A stretch of 64,000 nucleotides of DNA from Diogma glabrata (Eukaryota; Arthropoda; Insecta; Diptera; Cylindrotomidae): assembly GCA_963693315.1 (NCBI GenBank), contig OY856186.1, positions 73,553,909 to 73,617,908 of the forward strand, written 5' to 3'. Positions 11,421 through 22,457 of the stretch are shown here, in pieces. The notes below the pieces were generated by a model, which saw only the letters and a list, made by a program, of their open reading frames with translations, was not told the origin of the DNA and did no database searches. The position numbers and the translations under genes were made by a program. Positions within the stretch are counted from its first letter, which is position 1. Each line of letters opens with the position of its first letter.

Positions 11421-12812
11421 TTATGCGATCGAGAACAATAATTTAAGTATTTTTTCTATGCCAAGATTCCTTGTTCATTTAGTAACGATTTTAGCAATGT
11501 GGAAATTACTAATTACAATTTAAAATTATTAATATACTTTTTTTGATTTTTCGTTTGTTAATGCTATTTATTTGTAATTTGTATGCAACATTATTAATTC
11601 ATATTAAACTAAACTTCAAATGACAAACTTTCGAAAATTGACTGAAACTTTGAAGCTCGTGCTGTTTGTGCATCTGAAAATAAACAAAAATAAATATTAT
11701 TATAAGACTTTATGATCTATCTCAAAAATTGTGGAATGGTTAAAATAAATACAAGTTGAACTCTTGTTCAGTCTACACTTCGCTCGTAAGTCGTATCCAC
11801 TAACTGTACAAATGAATATTGTTCATCTAATCATTAACCTATTCTTCGTTTGGTGAAGTGAATAGAATAGTGAACGAAACAAATAAAACTGGAATTCGAC
11901 GTTTTTGCCAACATATGGCATTTACACAATGAAATTTAAATATTTTTAAAACGAATCTAGGAGAAAAACAATCAAGTGTGAGAAAAGAATTTTGACCAGG
12001 ATGGCCATAATTTCTGTGTGACTTTCTACACAGAATACTTTTCTACTTTTTCTACTTTTTTGTAGAATAGTTTCTACTTTTTTGTAGCTGTCAAATCCAA
12101 CAAATTAATATAATTGAAAATAAAATTAATGAAACGTAAAATCAATGCATATTAATAATAAGTGGAACTAACATGAAAAATAGGTGAGGAACTTGTTTAA
12201 AAACTTTTAAATTCTTACAGCGTAAAAATTTTGCAATAAACATAAAATATCCCTACCCTTAAGAAGAATACATAGAAGGGATAAAAATTGACCAACATTA
12301 TCATTCTTTACAGCGTAGCGCATATTTTTTATATTGCGCAGTGAAAGACTGATATAATTTGTTCACCCTAATCAAAAATAAACGATCACCATATTTCCAA
12401 TTATTAGAAAGTAGAAACGAATAACTGTGTCGAAAAACCCTAATATTTCTTTGTATTATTTGTGTTACACAAAAAAATAGAAGGTTGAATTGTTTAAAAA
12501 CTCCCCATCACAGAATCTCACAGTCGAGTAGAAAAGATAAAACGATTTTTCTGGCAATTATTATATTAAACTACATGATTGATACAAAATTCAAATGCGA
12601 ATTATACAATGCCTTTCCAGGACGAAGCGTCAAACAACATTTATCTTCAATTGAATATGGAAAGTAATTATTCGAAACGAAACGTGGTGTCAATTTATTT
12701 GAAACATCAGTAAGTGGCGTATGTTAAAATTAAAAATTTTTAAATCTAACTTTCAATCAAGTAGTTGAGAAAAACAAAAAAACCTTTTAGTTTTTTTAGT
12801 TAGTCGAATTTT
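11421..12812. other. AT-rich stretch without recognised genes
   Basis: No convincing gene is seen. A cluster of 'tttctacttttt' words lies at 12025-12095. A 60-codon ORF at 12485-12667 resembles no known family. The 5' LTR or gag expected ahead of the gypsy pol is not recognisable here. Confidence 0.4.
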
Positions 12813-15095
12813 ATGAAGATTAGAAAAATGTTTTTGTTTAAATTGTCATTTTATGATTATTATGATTTATACGGTGACTGCCACAATAATTACCGTTTGA
12901 TGGTTTATGATACCATCACTAATCTTAAATTTCTTATCGATACCGGTGCCGAGGTATCGGTAATTCCAGCTACTTCCGCTCAGAAGCTCAGTGTGAAATC
13001 AGACTTTACTCTTATTGCAGCGAATTCTATTACCGTGTCTACTTATTTGACGAAAACTTTAACGTTGAGTTTAGGTCTTCGACGTTCATTCGTTCATTCT
13101 TTCATCATCGCCAGTGTCTCTGTTCCGATAATTGACGCTGACTTTTTGGACAAATACGGTATTCTGGTTGATATTAAACAGAAACAGATTATCGACCCAC
13201 TGTCTGATATTTTCACATCAGCAGTCACAGCTCCTATCTCTACTCCTTCATTGTCCGTTCTTATCAATGATAAATTTTCTCGTGAAATTAATGAGCTTTT
13301 AAACGAGTTCAAAGAATTAACCTTTAACTCGGGTCTCTCTTCAGCTGTGAAACACAACGTGACACATGCGATTATAACTACTGGACCACCAGTCTCCTGC
13401 AAAACTCGCAGACGCTGACAAACTTAAAGCTGCAAAGACTGAATTTGACTATATGCTACAACAAGGAATCTGTAGACCCTCTAGTATTCAATGGTCCAGT
13501 CAACTTCACTTGGTCGAAAAGAACACAGGTGGTTTTCGTGTTTGCGGTGATTGCCGTGGCTTAAATAAAGTCACAGTCCCCGACATTTGTCATAATACAA
13601 CATTCCTTTTCTTCAGGATTTTTCGCAACAACTTGCAGGATGCACTATTTTCTCGACTATCGACCTAGGGCGAGCTTATCACCGAATTCCTATTGAGCCG
13701 TCTGATATTCCTAAGACAGCTATCTCTACACCATTCGGACTTTTCGAGTTCACACGAATGGGATTCGGTTTAAGAAACGCTGGTCAAACGTTTCAGCGAC
13801 ATATGCACACCATTTTACGTGGTTTAGATTTCTGCTTCGTCTATTTAGACGACCTACTTGTCGCATCTAAGTTCGATGTCGAACACTTAGGACATCTTAA
13901 GGTCATCTACATCATCTATCTTAACAAGTGCAACTTCGCACAACACGAAATTAATTTCTCAGGTCATACCATCGATTCTAACGGCATTAGACCAACGAAA
14001 GAACGAGTGGGTGTTATTTCCGATTTTCCCACTCCTCAAATGGTCAAACAACTACGTCGATTTCTTGGAATGATCAATTTCTATCGACGTTTCATTCCTC
14101 ACGCTGCTGGTGATCAAGCCATTTTAAATGATTTCTTAAAAGGCTCAAAAAAGAACGACAAACGACCTATTAACTGGTCAGAATCTTCTCTTCAAGCTTT
14201 TACAAATTGTAAAAAGCAACTCAGCGATGCTACGATGCTCACACATCCTTCTCTAGATGCCCAACTCGCTATTATGGTCGACGCTTCCGACAAAGCAGTT
14301 GGTGCAGTCGTTCAACAACTGATCACCGATTCATGGCAGCCTCTCAATTTCTTTTAGACTAACCGAAACTCAACAGCACTACAGCGCTTATGATCGTGAG
14401 CTTTTGGCAGCTTATTTAGCCATTAAACACTTTCGTTACCTTCTAGAAGGGCGAAATTTTATCCTACTCACGGATCATAAACCTTTAATTTATGCATTGT
14501 CGCAAAATCCAGACAAAGCTAGTTCTAGACAATTTAGACATCTGGATTTTATCAGCCAGTTTACAACTGACATACGACATATTTCTGGAATTGACAATGT
14601 TGTTCTGACGCCTTGTCACGCATTAATCAAATCCAACTACCTGAGAGCATCGACTATTCGGCAATTGCTGATGCTCAAGCTAATGAATCAGAGTTGAAGG
14701 AACTACTTTCGGAAAATAGCACCACGCTTAAATTCCAACAGTTTCCTCTATCCTTTAACTCTAACAAATTTATTTATTGTGACGTTTCAACGAGGAAACT
14801 ACGTCCATTTATTCCGAAACAGTTTCGTCAAAGCGTTTTCGTGCAAATGCACAACATTTCTCATCCCGGAATCAATTCTTCTATTAAATTACTGACTGAC
14901 GCCGTGGTCTGGCCGTCAATAAAAAAAGATGTCCGGGAAATGACTCGAAACTGTTTGCAGTGTCAGAAATCGAAAATTTCACGACACTCTCGATCTCCTC
15001 TATCTAATTATTCTTCAACTTCAGAACGATTTTCCGAAGTTCATTTAGATATTATTGGACCGATGCACTCGTGTACGCTAAAAGTTAATGATTGA
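12813..15095 (+). pseudogene. Ty3/gypsy pol remnant, CsRn1-like
   Basis: Domains appear in order but in shifted frames. They are an aspartic protease with LIDTGAEVSVIP near 12930 and IIDADFLDKYG near 13135, and an RT beginning at CRPSSIQWSSQLHLV near 13480 with the [11 protein letters not shown] catalytic motif near 13840 and [11 protein letters not shown] near 14065. An RNase H region follows, with [14 protein letters not shown] and YDRELLAAYLAIKHFRYL, TDHKPL near 14480. Last is an integrase zinc domain with HNISHPGI and CLQCQKSK near 14950. Homology stops at DIIGPM, the start of the integrase core. Frames change near 13415, 13590, 13670-13757 and 14360. The phrases around the protease-RT junction (TTGPPV.CK.RR) recall the CsRn1 clade. 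That assignment is from memory. Confidence 0.85.
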
Positions 15096-15521
15096 AAAAA
15101 TACAACCCCTTAATGTTGCTATACCTAAAATCTTTGAACTAATAAAACAAATGTAAAAAAGTTTTGTCAATATTCTTTTACGTCTATTAAAAAGAGACAA
15201 AATCTTTTAAGGACGTAAATCACAGATTATGATTTCATCGTTAAAAAAACCCATTGAAGTTACATGCCACATACCTTTTTCCATAAAAAGTAAACCCTTG
15301 AATTATACTATATTTTCTACATCTAAATAAAAAAACTAAATTCTATGGAAGTTTTATGAAAGTCTTATAGAAGCTATTGTTATTATAACTTACTATCAAA
15401 GATATTTATTGTTTCTTAACATTAAAATTAACCGATTGGATAGCGTGCGGGACAAACGATCGAAGGACCCGGGTTCGAAACTTGATGCGACCGTAAACAA
15501 AAACTAAAATTAAAACACAAT
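15096..15521 (+). other. non-coding stretch with a tRNA-like segment
   Basis: Sequence after the broken integrase. At 15431-15492 there is a tRNA-like stretch: a degenerate A box ('gattggatagcgtgcggg') and a near-consensus B box ('gggttcgaaac'). It may be the head of a tRNA-derived SINE. Nothing else is recognised. Confidence 0.35.
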
Positions 15522-16250
15522 ATATATAATAACATAACAATAATTACGTTAAAAAAGTGAAAATATATAAAAAACATTGTAATATTTTTGTCACATTTTC
15601 TAATAGTTTCATAAGACTTCTAAAAATTGTTTAAAGCGAACTATATTGAAGCACTTTACCGAAGCTATAACTTGTGAAACCATAAATTCTATTCAGCTTG
15701 TATAACTGCTTACAAAAGACCATACCGAAGTTATTCCCGAAGTCTTTTACATTTCATAGCTTCGTTAAAGGCGGGGAAATTTCTCCAAATGGCCTTTATC
15801 GAAACCGCTTACTAGTTTTAAAGAAACTATGAAGGTGGGGAAGCTAGTTTGGGTAAGACTGTTTAGTGTTTTTAAAGAAGTTAAAATGCTAGTTGGGCAG
15901 TCAGCAGTCTTACCCAAACTAGCTTCCCCACTTTCATAGTTTCTTTAAAACTAGTAAGCGGTTTCGATAAAGGCCATTTGGAGAAATTTCCCCGCCTTTA
16001 ACGAAGCTATGACTTGTAAAAGACTTCGGGAATAACTTCGGTATGGTCTTTTGTAAGCAGTTATACAATTTGAATAGAATTTATGGTTTCACAAGTTATA
16101 GCTTCTGTAAAGTGCTTCAATATAGTTCGTTTTAAGCAATTTTTAGAAGTCTTATAGAAGCTATTAGAAAATGTGACAAAAATATTACAATGTTTTTATA
16201 TATTTTCACTTATTTAACGTAATTATTGTTATTGCTATGTTATTATATAT
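15522..16250. mobile_element. 729-bp palindromic (foldback) element
   Basis: Arms 15522-15861 and 15904-16250 are nearly perfect reverse complements around a 42-base loop (15862-15903). The innermost stem reads 'gctagtttgggtaagactg' against its complement, and the outermost is 'ataataacataacaataatt'. There is no ORF. It interrupts the gypsy element between the integrase zinc domain and the later integrase-tail fragment. Confidence 0.85.
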
Positions 16251-16387
16251 GAGCAATTTCACGAAGATTCAACAACGTTTTGACTTGACCCCTTTTAATT
16301 TTGATTATTTTTTGTTTATAGATAGTCTTTCGTAAATAAAAAATACAAGTTCTCTTAGAATTTTTTTTTCGAACAGGGGTCTTCATG

Positions 16388-17071
16388 GGGTGCCTCTCAA
16401 TTTTTTGTTATTTTGTGATGTGAGTGCATTTTGACGAGCGATTGTAGAAAAACTACTCAATCGATTTTCATAAGTGATATGTCATTGAATAGGTATTAGA
16501 ACAAAGTTTTTAAAAATGTATACTGTTAATTTTTTGAAATAATTTTTAACGGTGTAACATAAGAAAAAAACTTGGTAATTGAAGAAAAGATGGCGCTACA
16601 CCTTTTTTTTTTAACTTAATTGGAGCTTATTTTATATCTAACTACTTGTAAAAGTTTAGGAGATGCGTTATTTTTTGTTTTAAAGATAAAATTCGTTGTG
16701 CATATGACTGTCGGGAATCGTTTTTTTTTGTTCTGCAGGAAAATTATGAAAATGGCGTTATAAACTAAGAGATTTTTTTTATGTTAAATATCAAATATAT
16801 TATTAAATGAACTTTTTAAAATATTATAAAAAATATATATGTACAATAAAGAAAATATGAGCAATTTCTGCATAAATCCACAAAAGCACTTATTGCTATG
16901 TACATTAAATGAAGCATATGTGGGGTTTAAAAATAAGTTTCCTGATGTGAAAATAGGATTTACTAAATTCACGTCCCTTCGACCACAAGAATGTATAAAA
17001 TTATCCCAAGGAGTTTGTGCGTGTGTGCAATGCACTCACATCACAAAATAACAAAAAATTGAGGGGCACCC
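16388..17071. mobile_element. 684-bp defective TIR transposon
   Basis: Bases 16388-16430 and 17029-17071 form 43-bp terminal inverted repeats with one mismatch (GGGTGCCYCTCAATTTTTTG at the outer end, ending in GTGAGTGCATT). Internally there is AT-rich DNA and a fragment of a transposase-like gene (16839-17051), so this looks like an internal-deletion derivative of an autonomous element. No clean target duplication could be fixed by eye. Confidence 0.7.
16839..17051 (+). pseudogene. fragment of the LRPK-family transposase-like protein
   Basis: The 70-codon frame carries HLLLCTLNEAYVGFKNK, PDVKIGFTKFTSLRPQECI and then a break. This aligns with the piece SDVKISFSKFTTLRPKECI of the decayed gene at 3505-5695, and includes the LLLCTLNEAY part that there is interrupted by a stop. 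Downstream motifs (MDF, SDG, EWHF) are absent because the element is internally deleted. The frame runs into the right terminal repeat. Confidence 0.65.
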
Positions 17072-17117
17072 TGCACCCTTGGGTTTTATTCAGGGAGACA
17101 AAAAAAGTTCAAAATTT

Positions 17118-17409
17118 GTAAGCTAGTGTATCCAGTGATCGATTGAAGGCTCGGTATGACATTCGCGCAAACAACAAAGGATATGAGGAAGGACAACTAG
17201 TATGGCTATACAATTCACAACGGAGAAAAGGATTATCTCCAAAACTACTAACATCTTGGGAAGGACCTTATACCATTATAACAAAATTACACGATGTCAT
17301 TTATCGAATAAAGAAAGGTCAACGAGCGAAACCAAAAGTCGCTCATCTAGAAAGATTAGCATCCTACAGAGGAGGAGATTTAAATTCTATTCGGAACGAA
17401 CAGAAATAA
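17118..17409 (+). pseudogene. gypsy integrase C-terminal (GPY/F) fragment
   Basis: The frame encodes the end of a Ty3/gypsy integrase: RLKARYDIRANNKGYEEGQL, VWLYNSQRRKGLSPKL, the WEGPYTII core of the GPY/F module, and KPKVAHLERLASYRGGD. It ends at a stop at 17407-17409, right before a purine-rich tract and an LTR start. The style (RRKGLSPKL..WEGPY) is that of mdg1/412-like arthropod gypsy elements, not of the CsRn1-like pol upstream. The two may therefore belong to different insertions. Confidence 0.8.
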
Positions 17410-17420
17410 GTGGGGGAGAA
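17408..17420 (+). promoter_or_regulatory. polypurine tract before the 3' LTR
   Basis: AAGTGGGGGAGAA directly precedes TGTGACG, as expected for the plus-strand priming site at the inner edge of a 3' LTR. Confidence 0.7.
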
Positions 17421-18249
17421 TGTGACGATTATGGAATACGATAGAACACAACACAATAGAACATCTTCCGAGAAAATACTCTTTAGAGAAAATAGTTCCA
17501 CAAAACAAATATAAAAGATAACAACGTAACCAAAGTAAACACGTTGTGACGAAGGGAATTTCAGAAACACTATTTTCGTATCAAAGATTTATCATCTTCC
17601 CTTCGTCGCAAGTCTAATAAATTCCAGACAATTTCTAATTTTATAATTTTGATCCATCATGACATTATAGTCATTATACCCATTTTTCAAAAATTTTCCC
17701 ATATTTCGTTTTGCACATTATGCAAAATATTAATAATTCTAGTAAAATTTTCACATGTTTTGCTTTCTGTAAGTTTTACAGAAAACAATTACTGAAAAAT
17801 TCTGGATTGGTAATAAAATTTCACTTTATTTAATTCTCATTTTTCTTTCTTTTCTACTTAAGACTGAAATTCAGCCTTTCGTTTTTTTGTTGCAATTAAA
17901 CAAGTTTTCGTTTATTTGTGGGAAGTTCCCACAACTTGATTAGATTCTGGAATTAATTTTTTTCTCTCGTTATTTCTAATTTTGTCTACTAAGAGCATTT
18001 TGACCAGAGCTCGGATAACACCGAGGTGTTGGTTTGAGTTGGAAAATTTTTAGTGGGGACTCGGATTCGAATTGTCGACCAAGATGGTCACAATTTGTTT
18101 TAGTTTTGGGGACTGAGTTTGGAGACGCGGACGAAGTCGGTCATCGAAGCAAAGTAATCGGTGGTGTCGGTGTTTTTTTGTTGTTTACGGAATTTAGGGT
18201 TTAGTCTAGTTTTTTTTTTCTTTTGGTTTTCTTTTATTAGTGTTGTCAA

Positions 18250-18980
18250 TTTAAATATAATCCAAATATAATTTGAAAAAGTTTTGAGAGGAAATTGAAA
18301 TAATTTAGTGATTTTATTAAATTTTAAAATATAATCCAAATATAATTTGGTAAAGTTTTGAGAACAAAACAAAATAAATTAGTGTTTTTATTAAAGTTTT
18401 AAATATAATCCAAAAATATTTTGGAAAAGTTTTGAGAGGAAAACAAAATAAATTAGTTTTTATTGAATTTTTAAATATAATCCAAAAATATTTTGGAAAA
18501 GTTTTGAGAGGAAAACAAAATAAAATAGTTTTTATTGAATGTTTAAATATAATCCAAAAATAATTTGGAAAAGTTATGAGTGGAAAACAAAATAAATTAG
18601 TGTTTTTATTAAAGTTTTAAATATAATCCAAAAATATTTTGGAAAAGTTTTGAGAGGAAAACAAAATAAATTAGTTTTTATTGAATTTTTAAATATAATC
18701 CAAAAATATTTTGGAAAAGTTTTGAGAGGAAATCAAAATAATTTAGTGATTTTATTAAATTTTAAAATATAATCCAATATAATTTGGAACAGTTTTGAGA
18801 GGAAAACAAAATAAAATAGTTTTTATTGAATTTTTAAATATAATCCAAAAATAATTTGGAAAAGTTATGAGTGGAAAACAAAATAAATTAGTGTTTTTAT
18901 TAAAGTTTTAAATATAATCCAAACATAAGTTGGTAAAGTTTTGAGAACAAAACAAAATAAGTTAGTGATTTTATTAGATT
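18250..18980 (+). repeat. ten tandem copies of a 73-bp unit in the LTR
   Basis: The unit runs 'atataatccaaa' ... 'ttttggaaaagttttgagag' ... 'aaaacaaaataaattagt' ... 'ttttattgaatttt' and repeats about every 73 bases. Units differ by a few bases, and variants such as 'gagtggaaaac' recur at a distance (near 18580 and 18870), which suggests multi-unit duplication. Confidence 0.9.
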
Positions 18981-19683
18981 ATAATTAATTATTGAGTTAT
19001 TAAGATTAGTGTAGTCAAACTACAATATACTGGAATTGAAATAAAGATCACGTTACTTGAAATATCTTGTTTTGGGATAACCCGCTATAGAGATGGATAC
19101 ATCAACAGGGAACTTGTAAGGTGAGTCCTAGATAGTAGTTTTTGTTGTTGTCATGTCTAGTTTCTCTAAATATGTGGAGATAAGCAGGAGCGACAGGCGT
19201 TGGGTGTTCCTTCTGAACATTCAAATATTGATTCGCTGAAACAATGGCTGGTAGTGAATGAGAACATGGTAAAGGCACAAGAGGTAAGTAGGGACGGCTG
19301 TCTGCGTTTCTCTAACTAACAACCGCTCCCATCTAGGGTTTCTGACTTCCGATTCAAACCCACGACCGTTATAGACTGAGCCAAGTCGATAGAGCGGGAA
19401 TCGGGCCGCGGTCAGGGATCAAATCTATAACTTTAGTAAGTGCAATCTTTACTCCTTTTTGGGACTCAGGTTGCACTGCAAATCGTTACAACGTAATAGG
19501 AAGTTTTTGTTTATCTTATAAGAAAGACAACTATTAGAGAATAGGTATAAATAAACAAAATAAAAAAAGTAGATCTCACACCTATGTGTCAAGATTTGAA
19601 GATCGTGTTATTATGTTTACGTTGATAAAAAAAAGGGTTTGTGTTCTAGAATATTGTAGGAATATCGAGGCTATTTCATGTAG

Positions 19684-19692
19684 TATATATAA
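19684..19692 (+). promoter_or_regulatory. TATA box of the LTR promoter
   Basis: TATATATAA lies about 230 bases before the polyadenylation-like AATAAA signals at the LTR 3' end, which fits an LTR transcription start just downstream. Confidence 0.45.
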
Positions 19693-20377
19693 GAGGTATT
19701 GTTAGAGGATAAGATTAGTATAAAATTGTCAGCGATGAAAAAGTATAAAATTTAGCAGTGATATGGGCGAGTTAAAATTAAGTGTTATAAGTAGAAAGAA
19801 AAAGATTATTGTAAGTGTACAGTTAAAAGTGATATTGTGAACAATAAGTGGTGAATTATTGTTAGTACAAGAACAATCAAGGCAAATAGTAGTAGAAGAA
19901 TTATTTTTATAATAAAATCTTGAACGAATAAAATTATAACGTTTAGAAAATCCATTGTGTTTTAATTTCCTGATTTAGTGATTGAACTAAATAATTGTAA
20001 CCCGGTTAAGACACGTTACAATTTGATACCGTATTTAACTTAGTGAAAACGACTTCATGTCACAACACTATCAAGCAAATGAATCCAATTTTAATTTTGG
20101 ATCCCAAATGATTTAAGCAATACTTATTTCCAATTTTAGATCGAAAAGATTTACAGACACGCCATATGAGAAATTCTTACAATATTCATTATTCTTTCTG
20201 CCAATATTCTGTACATTTTTTCCTGACGTCCTTTCTACGCCATAATGCAAAACCTTCTGCGACATTGGTAATCCTAGCAACACATTTCAATGCAGACGTA
20301 AAAACGTTCGTTTATAGTTTTTTACTTAAATCGTATATGGGGCATTCTTTTAAAAATCGAACAGATTTGGACAAAAT

Positions 20378-20720
20378 CTGACCGACACATTTTTGATTTG
20401 GCTGAAATTTTTTTATGTTTTATATCAAAAAAAAAGATATCCGTGTTCGAGGATTTTTTTTTGTGGAAAATATAGCGGTTCTTAATTTCGAGAATTTCGT
20501 GATTTTTGGTTTCACGAGTTATTTTCAAAAATTCATAACTTCGGTTCTATTTAAGATAAAAACTTCGGTTTTGTTTCATTTTAAAGTTATCGATTTGAAC
20601 ATTTTATTTCTTTATAAAAATAGAAATTTGATAATAATTTTTATACATAACAATTTTTTTTGAAAGTCCGTCTTTTAACTTTAAAATGAATTTCAGCCAA
20701 ATCAAAAATGTGTCGGTTAG
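20378..20720. mobile_element. MITE with 29-bp perfect TIRs
   Basis: Bases 20381-20409 and 20689-20717 are perfect 29-bp inverted repeats beginning ACCGACACATTTTTGATTTG, with imperfect extension of 3 bases each side. The interior is AT-rich and non-coding, although short ORFs are open by chance. Confidence 0.75.
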
Positions 20721-21123
20721 AAAGGTGTTCGGTTTGTAGGCATTCACACTTTGGCATTTGTGCTATTTTACAATAAAATTTTTTTCGCGTGTGATTTTAG
20801 GATGTTATATTATTATTATTCGCGTGTGATTTTAGGATGTGATATTTTCGTGCTTTAATGTTTTCGTTATGCCATATTAAGACTGCACCATTGCACTCAA
20901 CGTTTAAAAATGGAGATTAAACGGCTGTGTAGCAGCAGCAAGCCAATGTCGGAGACAACGTTTTAGACAAAATCGACATAATACTCGTGCAATTGTGATT
21001 ACACTTAAATATATAATTTAAGTTGAATTTAACAAACTCATATTTAAAAAATATTGAAAAAAAACTACAAAAACTTTGTATGACTTGAATGAAAATCGAA
21101 TCTAATATTTGCCCTAATGTTAC
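20721..21123. other. non-coding stretch with a short duplication
   Basis: A 23-base word 'cgcgtgtgattttaggatgt...' occurs twice, at about 20789 and 20820, separated by ATT repeats. Nothing else is recognised. Confidence 0.4.
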
Positions 21124-21399
21124 CTAATTGAATTTAATATTTAACATAGAATCACAGGTGGTCAGAAAACGAAGGGTCACTGCCAATCTTTCGGTAGTAG
21201 TAATTGCTTTTCGGAGATGCGTGTCTTTCTTTTCGAGTAGTAAATAGTCAAAATCATCTGCACTCATTCGCAAGAAGTTGTTGAATAGCTCAGTGTAATT
21301 TTCTGGCATCATTGTGTCCAATTTCCAGAAAAAAACTAGAATTTCTACCAACAACAATAATTCACAATCACACACAATAATTTCGACAGCAACACTCAA
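21124..21399 (-). pseudogene. PIF/Harbinger transposase N-terminal fragment
   Basis: The frame encodes ELFNNFLRMSADDFDYLL and then LRKAITTTERLAVTLRFLTT. This matches the region ahead of the DDE domain in Harbinger (HARBI1/ALP1-like) transposases (NFLRM...FDYLL...IR..I...ERLA.TLRFLATGDS). The frame ends at once after that block, and the catalytic core is missing. No matching terminal repeats were found next to it. Confidence 0.65.
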
Positions 21400-22457
21400 C
21401 TGTATTTTCCATCACGACAATCGTTCACCCAACAATTATAATTGTAAAAATGGCAAAAAACCAATTTATTTTGTTTTTCAAGTTGCTCATTAAATAATGA
21501 CAGCACGACAACACCGAAATTTCATTTTCTCTAAACCATTGCAAACCATTAGTGTAAAGGCGACTTACGTATCAAAAATAATTTGTCTAAAAACTGCATT
21601 TATTTTTTGTATTTACAACAAAAAGCTGTATTATTAAATAAAACTAATCCTTGACTGGCGAAAATAATCCATTCCGCAAAGCGTTAAAGTTAAAGGTGGT
21701 AAAGCTCATTCGAAATTCAGCCAAGGAGACAAAATTGTAGGGTTAGTAGCACAATGCTCTTCTTTAAACTGAAGGACTAAGTTGCTCTGCTCAACGGTTC
21801 AGTACCACTGTAACCTACGTTATCATGATTTCAATGGATAGCAATACAAGGTATTTTCTTATGACTGTAAACATTAAGAACTCTGCCAACCCGCTCTATC
21901 GTACAGCTTATCTGCACCTTTTCTCCATGCGGTATAGAATAACTTTAACTATTTTTCGATCTCCCAGTTGTTTTGATCTCTGGAACAACTGTTTATTTGA
22001 AACTTTAATAACTTCTAATCCTAATATTAAATTTTGTTCAAACTTTGGTATATAAGGTTTTTGTAATGTTTCTAATAGTTCTACCTACTTACTTCCAACC
22101 AACTGTCCGTTTATCAGTGACGGTTAAAATTTTGTTTATTGGAATTTATTAAGGTCTTTATCTCTATCGCCTACAGTTATGAAGCGAGTGTCATAAAACT
22201 TTGGTAAAATACTTCAATCATTATAGGAAATATTTTATTAGATTCTACGGTTCGGATCAAAGGGATGTTCACCATACAACTGGCCATTTTTTAGACTTTG
22301 TTTTTTAAGATTTTAAGTGAAAAAAAAGTTTGCTAGGAATATGCAGGTTTCAATCGTTAATCAATTTTGATGATACTTCGACAAAAGATGTAGATATGCA
22401 TGACAAGCAACTTTTTATGTTATTTTATATTTTTCTTTAAGAATTCAAATGTAAATA
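21400..22457 (+). other. non-coding stretch with a possible LINE tail
   Basis: Mostly unassigned. At 21885-22055 a frame reads YRTAYLHLFSMRYRI ... SPSCFDLWNN, which loosely resembles the end of LINE reverse transcriptases (basic patch, then LWN). This is weak. No further zinc-finger exon was found below 22458. Confidence 0.3.

Larger units (their letters stand above)
17421..20020 (+). repeat. gypsy-type 3' LTR, 2.6 kb
   Basis: It starts TGTGACG after the polypurine tract and ends CGTTACA, so it has TG...CA ends with near-complementary 7-mers. Near the 3' end there is a TATA box (19684-19692) and about 230 bases later AATAAA-like signals (19911-19935), the U3-R-U5 order of an LTR. A 14-bp inverted repeat around 17548-17608 and a ten-copy tandem repeat (18250-18980) lie in the presumed U3. 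The length is large for a gypsy LTR. No 5' LTR is seen in the window, so the paired copy is missing or outside. Confidence 0.6.

Noticed and set aside
12485..12667. 60-codon ORF ahead of the gypsy pol
   Set aside because: No similarity to gag or any family that I recognise, and no splice or context support.
18054..18075. Primer binding site candidate 'gtggggactcggattcg'
   Set aside because: It resembles a retroviral site, but the implied tRNA 3' end lacks the right spacing between T-loop and CCA, and it lies within the presumed LTR.
18100..18372. Minus-strand ORF of 90 codons
   Set aside because: It is the translation of the 73-bp tandem repeats plus flanking AT-rich DNA. It has no domain.
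18250..18980. Tandem array considered as a CRISPR-like array
   Set aside because: Units are directly adjacent with no unique spacers, and the genome is eukaryotic.
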